Below are positions 8,434 through 18,892 of a DNA stretch of 64,000 nt, piece by piece. The DNA lies in the NCBI GenBank assembly GCA_000416275.1, contig ASZJ01000040.1:1041-65040 (forward strand). Direction: 5' to 3'. Positions within the stretch are counted from its first letter, which is position 1. Each line of letters opens with the position of its first letter. A program made the translations under genes and the position numbers. The notes under the pieces are model-generated. The model was not told the DNA's origin and made no database searches. It saw only the letters and a list, made by a program, of their open reading frames with translations. The DNA comes from Osedax symbiont Rs1 (lineage in GTDB: Bacteria > Pseudomonadota > Gammaproteobacteria > Pseudomonadales > Balneatricaceae).

Positions 8434-8643
8434 ATTAATTACGCCGTAATGGTTGGCTGGATAAAAGTATTATGTTATGAATTATCATTGATGATGAAGG
8501 ATTGTGCAATCATCAACTAAAAATTTTAAATTATTGGTATAAATAGCAAAAAAGTGGTCGTGAGTGAGGAATGGCATGTAGTCCTAGTCTATACTTACTT
8601 TACTTAAAAATGAAATATAAAAATACCTAAGGATTCGCAGACG

Positions 8644-11600
8644 ATGTCAACTGAAATTGGTACTATCAAGGCTTCACTGCTTAAAGAGCTAAACGAAGAG
8701 TTAGATAGCAAATTAGGGGCTGCTAAAGCCTCTGCTGTCCAACAGTTTGCTCTTGCATATTATGCGGCAGCATCTGAGTCAGACATAGAAGCTTGGCGCC
8801 TAGACGATTTATACGGCGCTACTCTAGAAAGCTGGCAATTCATTCAAAACTATAAAGGGGAAGCCCCTTCAGTACGTGTTTATAACCCACGATTTGAAGA
8901 GAATAGCTGGCAGTCGACCCATACCTTCATAGAAATATTACAATCTGATAAGCCTTTCTTAGTTGATTCATTAAGAATGGAGTTAAACCGTCGAAACTTA
9001 ACCATTCACGCGATTAATAATACTGTTTTAACGACCTCAAGAGATGGCTCTGGCAAACTTAATAAATTGGTTGAGGGTAGTTCTAAAGTAGCGAATACAG
9101 GTCGGGAGTCTCTGATCTCTGTAGAAATTGATCGTCATTCGGATCCTAAGCAGCTTGAAAATCTGCGAGCGACGTTAACAGAAATACTCAATGAAGTTAT
9201 TTCAGTGGTCAATGATTTTCCGGCGATGGTTGAACTCTGTGAAGAGGCCACTAAAAACTTTGATGGTAAAGTCGGTAAGATTCCCGCCGCAGATGTTGCG
9301 GAAACTAAAGCCTTTTTAGTCTGGCTTAAAGGTCACTTTACCTTTTTGGGTTACGATGAATATAAAGTTATCCAGAAAGCTGGCAAAACTAAATTAGTAG
9401 TGGTTGATGGTACACAGTTAGGGTTGCTCAAAGCGGGAGGGAACGCCTACTGTCAATCTGAGCTGTTTCATGACATATCAGAGGACGTTGCGGCTGATGA
9501 AACAGACACTATTACTTTTTCTAAGGCGATGGCTAAATCTCGTATTCATCGTCCGTCTCACCCTGATTACATAAGTATTAAACAGTTTGATAAAACAGGT
9601 AAGTGGATTGGAGAAATTCGTTTCTTAGGTCAATATACTTCTGCAGTTTACAATAAGAGTTCTTCTCTTATTCCAATAGTGCGCCGTAAAGTTGAATCTG
9701 TTATGGCGAGATCAGAACTGCCAGAGGGTGGGCACAATTGGAAGGAACTGCAGCAAATTCTTGAGATACATCCGCGTGATGAATTGTTTTTAACTCGCTC
9801 TGATGAATTATTTACCATGGCGATGGGGATTTTACAGATTCATGAAAGACGTCAAATTAGGGTGTTTTTCCGTAAAGATCGAAGTGCGCATTTCTTTTCT
9901 TGCCTCGTTTACGCGCCACGTGATATTTACAGTACTGAGTTTAGGATCAAAGTTGAAAATATATTAAAGGAAACTTTAGGTTGTGATCAGTCAGATTTTC
10001 ACACCTATTTTTCAGAGTCAATTTTAGCGAGAACTCAGTTCACGCTACGCTGCTCTAAAGGGAATGTAAGTGCCAATACTGACTTTAAGTCGATTGAAAA
10101 ATTAGTTCGCCAAGCCTCTCGCAGTTGGCATGATGAGTTGAAAATAGCTCTAATTGAAAAATTAGGTGAGGAAAAAGGTCTGAATGCCTTTAATGCTATA
10201 GGCGTTAACTATCCCCCTGGATACTCAGATATTTTTAATCCGCGCACGGGTGTTGCGGATATAGGTTATATTTCAAAGCTGACCGAAGAACAGCCACTGA
10301 GTTTAAGCTTTTATCGACAGCTAGAAAACGAAGGCAATGAGCTAAACCTCACTTTATACAACCTTCATCAGGCACTGCCCCTCTCTGACATTCTGCCGGT
10401 GCTTGAGCATTTAGGTTTAAGAGTGATTGACGAACATCCCTATCAAATTAAGTCTGGTAATGAAGTTGTTTGGTTGCACGATTTTAATTTGGTCTATACC
10501 GGCTCTGATGAGATTGTCATCCTAGAGCATCGTGAAACTTTTGAGGATTCATTTTTAGCGATCTGGAATAAGCGAGCTTCATCGGATAATTTCAATCGCT
10601 TAGTGCTAGGTGCTAAATTAGGCTGGCGTGATGTTGTTCTGGTTCGAGCCTATGCGGCTTACATGAAGCAAATACGCTTCCCTATCAGTACTGATGCTAT
10701 CATCAATACTATGAATCAGTACGCCTCAATTGCAGAGCAATTAGTCAACTTGTTTCATGCCTACTTTGATCCTAAAAGTGCCTCAGAGAAGCTGGCAAGT
10801 AAAATTGAAGCTGAGCTTGTAGCCAGCTTTGATAGTGTGACTAGCTTAACGGATGACCGAGTATTACGTCAGTATCTGGCGTTGATAAAAGGCACAGTAA
10901 GAACCAACTTCTTCCAAAAAGATGCAGATGGTGCAGATAAAACTTACGTAAGCTTTAAGTTAACCCCGCAAGATATTCCCGGTATTCCTCTACCTGCTCC
11001 ACTGTTTGAAATATTTGTCTTTTCCCCGAGAGTGCAAGGTGTGCATTTGCGCGGCGGGAAAGTTGCTCGTGGTGGCTTGCGCTGGTCGGATCGCGCCGAG
11101 GATTTTCGTACCGAAGTGCTGGGGCTAGTGAAAGCTCAGCAAGTTAAAAATGCGGTCATTGTGCCAGTTGGCGCTAAAGGCGGCTTTGTTCCGCAGCATT
11201 TAAATGATGGCATGTCTCGTGAAGAGTTTTTAGCTGAAGGTATCACCTGCTATAAAATCTTCATTAGCGCGCTGCTGGATATTACCGATAACCTGATTGA
11301 CGGTAAGGTTTCGCCACCTAAAGAAGTAGTACGTCGCGATGCTGATGATCCTTATCTAGTGGTTGCCGCTGACAAAGGTACGGCGACCTTCTCTGATATA
11401 GCCAATGGTATATCGGATGAGTACGATTTCTGGTTGGGAGACGCGTTTGCCTCAGGTGGCAGTGTCGGTTACGACCACAAAGGCATGGGAATTACTGCTA
11501 AGGGCGCCTGGGTGTCTGTTGAAAGGCACTTCCGTGAAATGGGTATTAACACCGCTAAAGATGAGTTTACGGTGATAGGTATTGGCGATATGGCGGGGGA

Positions 11601-13479
11601 CGTATTTGGTAATGGCATGCTGTTATCTGATAAGATTTGCCTGTTGAGTGCCTTCAATCACATGCACATCTTTATCGATCCGAAGCCGAATGCAGCCACC
11701 AGTTTTGTTGAGCGTCAGCGTTTGTTTGATCTGCCGCGCTCCAGTTGGTCTGATTATGATAAGAGCTTGATTTCAAAAGGTGGCGGATTGTTTGATCGCA
11801 GTGCTAAATCGATCAAATTAACTCCAGAAATTAAAGCCATGCTCGGCGTTAAAAGCGCCAGCTTAACACCGACCGATTTGATCAACGCACTGCTCAAAGC
11901 GAAGGTCGATTTGTTATGGAATGGCGGCATTGGCACTTACATAAAAGCTTCTTCTGAATCTCATGAAGATGTCGGTGATAAAGCCAATGATGTGTTGCGA
12001 GTGAATGGCAACGAGTTGCGCTGCAAGGTCATTGGAGAGGGCGGTAATTTAGGTACCACTCAGTTAGGCCGTGTTGAATACTGCTTAAATGGCGGCTGCT
12101 CTAATACTGATTTCATTGACAACGCAGCAGGTGTGGATTGCTCCGATCACGAAGTCAATATTAAGATCCTGCTCAAGGGAATTATGGATGACGGTGATCT
12201 CACCCAGAAGCAACGCAATAACTTACTTGCCTCGATGACCGATGAGGTGGGTGAATTAGTTCTGTCTAATAACTATCGCCAAGTACAGGCGATTAGTTTG
12301 GCAGAGCGGCAGACAGTTAAATCAATGGGTGAATACCGTCGCTTTACCAGCAACCTTGAATCTCAAGGTAAGTTGAATCGCGCCCTGGAATTTTTACCCA
12401 CAGATGAAGTGATGGCTGAACGCGCTGCTAGTGGGGTAGGTTTAACTCGTCCTGAGCTATCGGTACTGATCTCATATGCGAAAGCAGATTTGAAAGAGTC
12501 GCTACTGCAGACTACTGTTCCAGATGATACTTATGTGTCGCGTGAATTAACCACCTCTTTTCCAGTTAAACTGGAACAACAGTATGCTCCACAAATGAAG
12601 GCGCATCGTCTAAATCGTGAATTAGTGGCGACTCAAGTGGCTAATCACATCGTTAACTTCATGGGAATTAACTTTGTAGATCGTCTAGTTGCTTCAACAG
12701 GAGCTGACGTAGGTGTTATCGCTAAAGCTTATATTCTGGTTCGCGATATTTTCAAAGTGACTGAAACTTGGAAAAAAATTGAGCAAATGGATTATAGCGT
12801 TGACTCAGCAGTGCAATTTGACCTGATGCAAGAACTGCAACACTTAACCAGAAGAGCGACTCGCTGGTTTGTGCGCAATCGTGTCAGCGGTCTGGATTGC
12901 CAGCGAGAGTTCGATCAATTCTCGGGAATGATAGCAGAAGCTGAAAAAGGGCTGGATACGTTTCTACTTGGAGAGCCTTTAGAGCGATGGAAACAGACTT
13001 TCAGTAAGTACACTAAACTAGGTGTCAGTGAGGAGATTGCCGCTAGTATAGCGAGCACTCGAGGTTTGTACTCAGTTTTGGCGATCGGAGAAATTGGTAA
13101 GTCTACTAAAGTCGCGGTCGACCAAGTAGCGAGAGCTTACTTTAAAATTAGTAACAAATTGCAGCTGGCTTGGTTTGCGCAACAGCTAAACAGTCTCAAC
13201 GTCAGTAGTCATTGGCAGGGGCTTGCCCGAGAAGCTTTCCGCGATGATTTGGAGTGGCAGCACGGCTTGATTCTTAAGTCTGTGTTACAGAATTTTAAAG
13301 AGAGTGATGATATCAAAAAAACGGTTTCAAACTGGATGGATACCCATCAAGCACTGACCGTGCGCTGGATCGATGTTCTGGACGAACTTCGCATCGCCGA
13401 GAAGCAAGATTATGCGATGTACATAGTTGCAGGTAAAGAGCTGGTGGATTTAGCAAAAAACACCAGTGAACACCACTAG
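8644..13479 (+). CDS. gdhB: large NAD-specific glutamate dehydrogenase (about 180 kDa)
   Basis: This 1611-residue enzyme converts glutamate to 2-oxoglutarate and ammonia with NAD+, usually in the catabolic direction. Its size fits the large GDH class of Pseudomonas and Streptomyces (about 1600 residues). The N-terminal half is the regulatory ACT-like region. The catalytic core contains ARGGLRWSDR (about residues 805-815), the glycine-rich VPVGAKGGFVPQ (about 840-851) and the NAD-binding segment VIGIGDMAGDVFGNGM (about 977-992). The ATG start is preceded by AAGGA. A strong terminator follows, so it is probably transcribed alone. Confidence 0.97.
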   Translation: MSTEIGTIKASLLKELNEELDSKLGAAKASAVQQFALAYYAAASESDIEAWRLDDLYGATLESWQFIQNYKGEAPSVRVYNPRFEENSWQSTHTFIEILQSDKPFLVDSLRMELNRRNLTIHAINNTVLTTSRDGSGKLNKLVEGSSKVANTGRESLISVEIDRHSDPKQLENLRATLTEILNEVISVVNDFPAMVELCEEATKNFDGKVGKIPAADVAETKAFLVWLKGHFTFLGYDEYKVIQKAGKTKLVVVDGTQLGLLKAGGNAYCQSELFHDISEDVAADETDTITFSKAMAKSRIHRPSHPDYISIKQFDKTGKWIGEIRFLGQYTSAVYNKSSSLIPIVRRKVESVMARSELPEGGHNWKELQQILEIHPRDELFLTRSDELFTMAMGILQIHERRQIRVFFRKDRSAHFFSCLVYAPRDIYSTEFRIKVENILKETLGCDQSDFHTYFSESILARTQFTLRCSKGNVSANTDFKSIEKLVRQASRSWHDELKIALIEKLGEEKGLNAFNAIGVNYPPGYSDIFNPRTGVADIGYISKLTEEQPLSLSFYRQLENEGNELNLTLYNLHQALPLSDILPVLEHLGLRVIDEHPYQIKSGNEVVWLHDFNLVYTGSDEIVILEHRETFEDSFLAIWNKRASSDNFNRLVLGAKLGWRDVVLVRAYAAYMKQIRFPISTDAIINTMNQYASIAEQLVNLFHAYFDPKSASEKLASKIEAELVASFDSVTSLTDDRVLRQYLALIKGTVRTNFFQKDADGADKTYVSFKLTPQDIPGIPLPAPLFEIFVFSPRVQGVHLRGGKVARGGLRWSDRAEDFRTEVLGLVKAQQVKNAVIVPVGAKGGFVPQHLNDGMSREEFLAEGITCYKIFISALLDITDNLIDGKVSPPKEVVRRDADDPYLVVAADKGTATFSDIANGISDEYDFWLGDAFASGGSVGYDHKGMGITAKGAWVSVERHFREMGINTAKDEFTVIGIGDMAGDVFGNGMLLSDKICLLSAFNHMHIFIDPKPNAATSFVERQRLFDLPRSSWSDYDKSLISKGGGLFDRSAKSIKLTPEIKAMLGVKSASLTPTDLINALLKAKVDLLWNGGIGTYIKASSESHEDVGDKANDVLRVNGNELRCKVIGEGGNLGTTQLGRVEYCLNGGCSNTDFIDNAAGVDCSDHEVNIKILLKGIMDDGDLTQKQRNNLLASMTDEVGELVLSNNYRQVQAISLAERQTVKSMGEYRRFTSNLESQGKLNRALEFLPTDEVMAERAASGVGLTRPELSVLISYAKADLKESLLQTTVPDDTYVSRELTTSFPVKLEQQYAPQMKAHRLNRELVATQVANHIVNFMGINFVDRLVASTGADVGVIAKAYILVRDIFKVTETWKKIEQMDYSVDSAVQFDLMQELQHLTRRATRWFVRNRVSGLDCQREFDQFSGMIAEAEKGLDTFLLGEPLERWKQTFSKYTKLGVSEEIAASIASTRGLYSVLAIGEIGKSTKVAVDQVARAYFKISNKLQLAWFAQQLNSLNVSSHWQGLAREAFRDDLEWQHGLILKSVLQNFKESDDIKKTVSNWMDTHQALTVRWIDVLDELRIAEKQDYAMYIVAGKELVDLAKNTSEHH

Positions 13480-13523
13480 GATATTTACTTGCCGGTGAGG
13501 CAAAAAGTAATCACTTAGTATAA

Positions 13524-13549
13524 TAAACCCGCCCTGTGCGGGTTTTTTT
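13524..13549 (+). terminator. intrinsic terminator of gdhB
   Basis: The hairpin AACCCGC-CCTGT-GCGGGTT is followed by a run of seven T, about 45 bp after the gdhB stop codon. Confidence 0.9.
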
Positions 13550-13749
13550 GTACACTGTCGTTGTGAAATGCAGTGAATGAGTTGATTTTAACGGCGCTAT
13601 TTACTAGCGTATTAACCATGCAGAGCTAGATTTTTAGCCGTTAGGCTATAATTAAGCCTTAAATCATCGATAAACGTAGTACCATAACTTTAGCTGCTGT
13701 AAACTGCCGCGCCTTGGAGTATTTTGAATCAATTAAAAGAGAGTAGTTT

Positions 13750-15108
13750 ATGAGTTTTGCCGATCTCGGTCTTTGTGAGCCCATCCTAAAAGCAGTCGCC
13801 GAGAAAGGGTATAAGATACCTTCTCCCATACAGATGGAAGCGATTCCTGCTGTGCTAAAGAATTTGGATGTAATGGCTGCGGCTCAAACTGGAACCGGTA
13901 AAACCGCAGGTTTCACTTTGCCGATATTACACAAACTAGCACAAGGTAATAGAGCGAATTCAAACTCTGTAAGGGCGCTGATTATAACCCCTACTCGTGA
14001 GTTAGCCGCGCAAATTGCAGAAAATGTAGAGACATACTCCAAGTATTTGCCGCTTAGATCTACAGTGGTATTTGGTGGTGTGAAGATCAACCCGCAAATG
14101 AAAAAACTGCGTCAAGGTGTTGATATACTGGTGGCTACACCAGGTAGATTGTTGGATCTCTTTAGCCAAAATGCGGTTAAGTTCAACCAGATAGAAATTT
14201 TAGTGCTGGACGAAGCAGATCGCATGTTAGATATGGGGTTTATTCACGATATTAAGAAAATTTTAGCGCTGTTACCCGCTAAAAGACAAAATTTAATGTT
14301 TTCTGCTACTTTTTCTGATGATATCAGAACGCTTGCCAAGCGCTTGGTAAATAACCCAGTCGAAATATCTGTCAGTCCTCCTAACACGACTGTGCGCAGT
14401 GTTGAACAGTCGTTGTATGCCGTAGATAAAAACCAAAAAGCGGCGCTGTTGATTCATTTGATCAAAGAGTATAACTGGTTTCAAGTATTGGTTTTTACCC
14501 GCACTAAGCATGGAGCCAATAAACTAACTAAGCAATTAGAAGCGGCGAACATTCACGCGGCGGCTATTCACGGCAATAAAAGTCAAGGTGCGAGAACCAA
14601 AGCGCTAGCGGGTTTTAAAAGTAGTAGTATTCAAGTGCTAGTCGCGACAGATATCGCAGCGCGAGGCATAGATATTGACCAGCTGCCACAAGTGGTCAAT
14701 TTTGATCTGCCAAATGTTCCAGAAGATTACATACACCGTATCGGTAGAACAGGTCGGGCGGGTTCTGAAGGGCATGCCTTGTCGCTAGTGACGTCCGATG
14801 AGTTTAAACAGCTTAGAGACATCGAGCGTCTAATCAAAGAAGTGATTCCTCGCAAGGTGGCTGAAGGATTTGTGCCGGTCAACCATTTGCCAACCACGAC
14901 TTTAGACACTCGCCCGTTTAAAGCGAAGAAGCCAAAGAAAGATAGAGTTGAGCATAAAGATGGACAGCGCAGTGCCGAAAATGTTCGCGGCCATAAGCCG
15001 GTATCAAAAAATAGAAGACACAAGGCCGGTGGCAATACTTCTGTAAACAGTAGCACTGCGGCGAATAAACAAGGTCAGCGTAGAAATTCAGCGAGTAAAC
15101 CTGCGTAA
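13750..15108 (+). CDS. rhlE: RhlE-type DEAD-box RNA helicase
   Basis: This 452-residue ATP-dependent RNA helicase is probably involved in ribosome assembly or RNA turnover. The Q motif lies near residues 22-28, Walker A AQTGTGKT at 45-52, DEAD at about 154-157, SAT near 184 and HRIGRTGR near 332-339. A lysine/arginine/asparagine-rich low-complexity tail from about residue 385 is typical of RhlE and likely binds RNA. The ATG is preceded by AGAGAG. A second RhlE-type gene lies 5 kb downstream on the other strand. Confidence 0.9.
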   Translation: MSFADLGLCEPILKAVAEKGYKIPSPIQMEAIPAVLKNLDVMAAAQTGTGKTAGFTLPILHKLAQGNRANSNSVRALIITPTRELAAQIAENVETYSKYLPLRSTVVFGGVKINPQMKKLRQGVDILVATPGRLLDLFSQNAVKFNQIEILVLDEADRMLDMGFIHDIKKILALLPAKRQNLMFSATFSDDIRTLAKRLVNNPVEISVSPPNTTVRSVEQSLYAVDKNQKAALLIHLIKEYNWFQVLVFTRTKHGANKLTKQLEAANIHAAAIHGNKSQGARTKALAGFKSSSIQVLVATDIAARGIDIDQLPQVVNFDLPNVPEDYIHRIGRTGRAGSEGHALSLVTSDEFKQLRDIERLIKEVIPRKVAEGFVPVNHLPTTTLDTRPFKAKKPKKDRVEHKDGQRSAENVRGHKPVSKNRRHKAGGNTSVNSSTAANKQGQRRNSASKPA

Positions 15109-15133
15109 TTTTTGAGCTGATTTCTAGCTTGGG

Positions 15134-15202
15134 CCTGGATCAGCGGTTTCAAAGTGAATTAATGGTTTGCGCTACGTGCTGCAGTGAGATCAACGATTCG
15201 GG
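15134..15202 (-). repeat. repeat family A, 69-bp short copy (diverged)
   Basis: CCTGGATCAGCGGTTTCAAAG at the left and TGCAGTGAGATCAACGATTCGGG at the right are diverged versions of the family A ends; the middle GCGCTACGTGCTGCAG matches the shared interior. Its length equals that of the copy at 59258. Confidence 0.6.
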
Positions 15203-15224
15203 TTGGATATAGTTATAAAAGAAC

Positions 15225-15248
15225 AGCTCTGCATGATTCTGCAGAGCT
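15225..15248. terminator. hairpin between convergent rhlE and the LysR gene
   Basis: A perfect inverted repeat AGCTCTGCA/TGCAGAGCT has a 6-nt loop. It is followed on the + strand by a T-rich stretch at 15257-15260 and on the - strand by GTTCTTTTAT. It probably terminates one or both convergent genes. Confidence 0.6.
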
Positions 15249-15259
15249 TAGTTAGATTT

Positions 15260-16123
15260 TTAGTCCTGCAATAATTTGATAAACTGTTTAGCCGCGTTTG
15301 AAAGCGTTCTCTCGCGGTGATAGATAAAACCTAGGTATCGATAGATTGTCGGTTGGTCGGTCTTCAGGACCTTTATCGTATCGTCTATCATGCTCGCGGG
15401 TAGCAAACTCCAGCCTAAGCCATTCACCACCATCATTTTGATAGTGTCCAAATTGTTCGTCGACATAGAAACCTCTAGTGATAACCCCTGAGCTGTAAAG
15501 CGCTCACTCATCATTTGTCGAGTAAAGGTCTTAGGCCCTGGTAAGATCGCCTGATGGCGGCTTAGAGTGGATAAGCTAACCGAGGGCTGTCGGGTCAAAC
15601 TGTGATCGTTAGCAACCACAAACTCCATGTGATCGGTCCAGACTTTTTGCGCGCAAATAACCGGGTCTGGCAGTGGCGCTAAAGTAATCAGCGCGAGTTC
15701 TAAATGGCCTTTAACGACCCCGGTATATGCCGCTTCTGATTCTCCAAAGCTCAAATTTAATTGTACTTGCGGAAACTGTTGGCTAAATTGGCGCAACACT
15801 ATAGGTAGCCGGTGTAAACCAATATGATGAGAGGAGGCAAGTGATAGAGTGCCGTTGACGGTTTGGTCTAAATTGTTAATCACCGTGCGGGCATCTGCAA
15901 ATGACATCAGTATTTTTTCAGCACAGGGCAGTAGGGCGTGGCCGGCATTGGTCAGGCTTATCTGTCGACCGATACGGTCAAATAATTTTTTATCCAGCTG
16001 TTGCTCTAAGAGGGCAATTCGCTTGCTGATAGCGGACTGGGTGATGAATAATTTTTCAGCGGCAATAGAAAAAGATTGCCATTGAGCAACGGCAATAAAA
16101 GCTTGCAAAGTATTGTTATCCAT
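15260..16123 (-). CDS. LysR-family transcriptional regulator next to leuCD
   Basis: This 287-residue regulator has an N-terminal winged helix-turn-helix (residues about 1-60; QSFSIAAEKLFITQSAISKRI is the recognition region). A periplasmic-binding-protein-like effector domain runs from about 88 to 287. It is transcribed divergently from leuC, the arrangement of a LysR gene next to leuC in Pseudomonas and relatives, so control of leucine synthesis is a reasonable guess. The effector is unknown. Confidence 0.88.
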   Translation of the reverse strand: MDNNTLQAFIAVAQWQSFSIAAEKLFITQSAISKRIALLEQQLDKKLFDRIGRQISLTNAGHALLPCAEKILMSFADARTVINNLDQTVNGTLSLASSHHIGLHRLPIVLRQFSQQFPQVQLNLSFGESEAAYTGVVKGHLELALITLAPLPDPVICAQKVWTDHMEFVVANDHSLTRQPSVSLSTLSRHQAILPGPKTFTRQMMSERFTAQGLSLEVSMSTNNLDTIKMMVVNGLGWSLLPASMIDDTIKVLKTDQPTIYRYLGFIYHRERTLSNAAKQFIKLLQD

Positions 16124-16241
16124 ATTGATCCGAATAGGTAGTTGTATTCCAGTTTGGAATAGTTTACATAAAAATTATGAATTTGTGTTATTTAATTAAA
16201 GAGCATAAAATTAATCATATCCAATGAGATCATAGACGTTA

Positions 16242-16480
16242 CCTGAATCGGTGGCTTCAGAGTGGATGTAGAGCGTAAGAATTTGGTTTTATAGAAAAAT
16301 TTGAAAATATTAGCTGAAGTGGCTACTTTTCAAATAATTGTAGGATCAATAGCTGATGCTAGACACCCATGGGAGTTACTGCTCAGTGATTAAATGAACT
16401 GTGGCGGCTCAGATTTTTTCAATTGCACTGTAGAACCAATATCTTACACTCTGTATTCACTTTGAAGTCACGGATTCAGG
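16242..16480 (+). repeat. repeat family A, 239-bp composite copy upstream of leuC
   Basis: It begins CCTGAATCGGTGGCTTCA and ends TGAAGTCACGGATTCAGG. The left about 150 bp resemble the copy at 34592 (GATCAATAGCTGATGCTA). The right about 80 bp are the standard right half (ATTGCACTGTAGAACCAATATC..., TATTCACTTTGAAGTC). It therefore looks like two sub-types nested or fused. It fills most of the LysR-leuC intergenic region and ends 37 bp before the leuC start, so it may carry or displace regulatory sites. Confidence 0.75.
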
Positions 16481-16517
16481 ATTATTAGAACCAGTGTAGG
16501 AATAAGGAGTGAATAAA

Positions 16518-17939
16518 ATGGCTGGCAAGACATTATACGATAAAATTTTCGATGCGCATTTAGTCGAAGAAAAAGAAGATGGTAGCGGGCTACTTTATAT
16601 CGATTTACAGCTGCTGCATGAGGTGACTTCGCCACAGGCATTTGAAGGCTTGCGCATCGCCGGCAGGAAGCCCTGGCGTATCGATGCTAACTTAGCGACC
16701 CCCGATCACAATGTGCCGACCACGAAGCGCGATGGCGGGGTGGCGGAAATTATCGATCCTATTTCGCGTATCCAAGTGCAAACTTTAGATGACAACTGTG
16801 ATGACTTTGGCATATTAGAGTTTAAAATGAACGATCACCGGCAGGGGATTGTGCATGTAGTGGGGCCGGAGCAGGGAGCTACGTTACCTGGATCTACTGT
16901 TGTTTGTGGCGATTCACACACTGCGACGCATGGCGCTTTTGGTGCTTTGGCGCACGGTATTGGCACCTCTGAAGTAGAGCATGTATTGGCAACTCAATGC
17001 CTGATTACTCGTAAAATGAAAAACATGTTAATTAAGATTGAGGGTGATTTAGGTCTTGGGGTTACATCTAAGGACTTAGTGCTACATATTATTGGCGTGT
17101 TAGGCACCGCCGGTGGCACCGGCTATGCGATTGAATTTGGTGGCTCTTGTCTGCAGAAAATTTCCATGGAAGGGCGAATGACTATTTGTAATATGGCCAT
17201 TGAGGCTGGCGCAAGAGTGGGCATGGTCGCCGTTGATCAGATAACCATAGATTATGTAGAGGGCCGTCCCTTTGCCCCACAAGGAGAAATGTGGCAGCAG
17301 GCAGTCGCCGCTTGGGCAGATTTGCATTCTGATGCCGATGCTGTGTTTGATGCCGTGGTAGAGATAAACGCCGCAGATATCATCCCGCAAGTGACTTGGG
17401 GAACCTCTCCAGAAATGGTGGTCGCGATCAACGAGCATGTGCCGAACCCTGCTAATGAGTCAGATCCGGTCAAAGTGGATGGGATTAACCGCGCACTCGA
17501 GTACATGGGTTTAAAAGCCGACCAGCCGATTACCTCAATCCAGTTAGATCGTATTTTTATTGGCTCTTGTACTAACTCTAGAATTGAAGATATGCGCGAT
17601 GCTGCCAAAGTGGCACTGGGCAGGAAAGTTGCTGCGAGCATTAAAGAGGCGATCGTGGTGCCGGGTTCTGGGCTAGTAAAGGCGCAAGCGGAAGCCGAGG
17701 GTTTAGATAAAATATTCGAAGCTGCTGGTTTTGAATGGCGCGAGCCAGGTTGCTCTATGTGTCTGGCGATGAATCCTGATAAATTAGCGCCGGGCGAGCA
17801 CTGTGCATCGACCTCTAATCGTAATTTTGAAGGACGTCAAGGTAACGGTGGGCGCACTCATTTAGTCAGTCCTGCGATGGCGGCTGCGGCGGCGATAGCG
17901 GGTCGTTTTGTTGATGTTAGAGAGATGATGGAGGCGTAA
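16518..17939 (+). CDS. leuC: 3-isopropylmalate dehydratase large subunit
   Basis: With LeuD it isomerises 2-isopropylmalate to 3-isopropylmalate in leucine synthesis. It carries a [4Fe-4S] cluster whose ligands are in GSCTNS (about residue 344) and GCSMC (about 407-411). I start it at the ATG at 16518 ([11 protein letters not shown], the family's usual N-terminus) with AAGGAG at 16504-16509. An in-frame GTG at 16509 overlaps that ribosome binding site and is unlikely to be used. The resulting 473 residues match the family. leuD follows after 1 bp. Confidence 0.97.
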   Translation: MAGKTLYDKIFDAHLVEEKEDGSGLLYIDLQLLHEVTSPQAFEGLRIAGRKPWRIDANLATPDHNVPTTKRDGGVAEIIDPISRIQVQTLDDNCDDFGILEFKMNDHRQGIVHVVGPEQGATLPGSTVVCGDSHTATHGAFGALAHGIGTSEVEHVLATQCLITRKMKNMLIKIEGDLGLGVTSKDLVLHIIGVLGTAGGTGYAIEFGGSCLQKISMEGRMTICNMAIEAGARVGMVAVDQITIDYVEGRPFAPQGEMWQQAVAAWADLHSDADAVFDAVVEINAADIIPQVTWGTSPEMVVAINEHVPNPANESDPVKVDGINRALEYMGLKADQPITSIQLDRIFIGSCTNSRIEDMRDAAKVALGRKVAASIKEAIVVPGSGLVKAQAEAEGLDKIFEAAGFEWREPGCSMCLAMNPDKLAPGEHCASTSNRNFEGRQGNGGRTHLVSPAMAAAAAIAGRFVDVREMMEA

Positions 17940-17940
17940 A

Positions 17941-18594
17941 ATGAATATATTTAATCAACACACTGGAATAGTTGCTCCTTTAGATCGGGCTAATGTCGAT
18001 ACCGATATGATTATTCCCAAGCAATTTTTGAAATCGATCAAGCGCTCCGGCTTTGGCGTGTACTTATTTGACGAAGTTCGCTACTTAGACGAGGGAGTCG
18101 CAGATCAAGATTGTACTAACCGGCCATTAAATAAAGAGTTTATATTAAACCAAGCACGTTTCACCCAGTCTTCAGTACTGTTGGCGAGAGTCAATTTTGG
18201 TTGTGGCTCCTCGAGAGAGCACGCGCCTTGGGCGTTGGAAGATTTTGGCTTTCGCACCGTAATAGCCCCTAGTTTTGCCGATATATTTTATAACAATTGT
18301 TTTAAAAATGGTTTGTTACCTGTTGTTTTAAGTGAAGATATTATTGAACAGTTGTTCGTTGAATGCGCAGCTACAGAAGGTTATGAATTAAGTGTCGACT
18401 TAGAGCGCCAGCGAGTGACCACCCCGAGTGGCGAAGAATTTCCGTTTGTAGTGGAGGCGTTTAGGAAGCATTGTCTGCTCAACGGCTTAGATGATATTGA
18501 TCTGACTTTGCAAAGTGTAGGCGCTATAAAGGCCTACGAAGAGCAGCGTAAAAAGCAAGCCCCCTGGTTGTTTGGTGCGATTAAAGGCGATTAA
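17941..18594 (+). CDS. leuD: 3-isopropylmalate dehydratase small subunit
   Basis: This 217-residue partner of LeuC provides the swivelling domain of the isomerase. The signature [15 protein letters not shown] is at about residues 86-100, and the N-terminal [16 protein letters not shown] is typical. The ATG follows one base after the leuC stop codon, with GGAG inside the end of leuC, so the two are translated from one transcript. Confidence 0.97.
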   Translation: MNIFNQHTGIVAPLDRANVDTDMIIPKQFLKSIKRSGFGVYLFDEVRYLDEGVADQDCTNRPLNKEFILNQARFTQSSVLLARVNFGCGSSREHAPWALEDFGFRTVIAPSFADIFYNNCFKNGLLPVVLSEDIIEQLFVECAATEGYELSVDLERQRVTTPSGEEFPFVVEAFRKHCLLNGLDDIDLTLQSVGAIKAYEEQRKKQAPWLFGAIKGD

Positions 18595-18892
18595 AGGTGA
18601 TTCAGGTTTAAGGGATAATGCGCGCTGCTGATGGTAGCGAGGCAGTAGCGAGGGAGTAGCGAGGGAGTAGCTATGTCTCGAAGTGTTGGCTGCGACAGAT
18701 AGACAGTTAGCTATTGCAAATAACCGACATTACTCGGCAGCTTAGCGAGCTAGTGGCGCATCCGCAGTAGAGTCTGTTCGCAGATGGAGCGGGCTATCTC
18801 GCGGCCGGACAAGTTAATTAAATAGTTTTGGAGATTGCTCCGTTGCTCGGAGTCGTCTTGTTCAGTTTATAGTGTGTAGAGGATAATTTTAG
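18595..18892. other. leuD-leuB spacer with short tandem repeat
   Basis: No gene is visible. Three 11-bp units TAGCGAGGSAG occur at 18635-18667, followed by a partial fourth. The spacer is long for a leuCDB operon; Pseudomonas often has a small methyltransferase gene near this position, but nothing like it is readable here. Confidence 0.45.
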
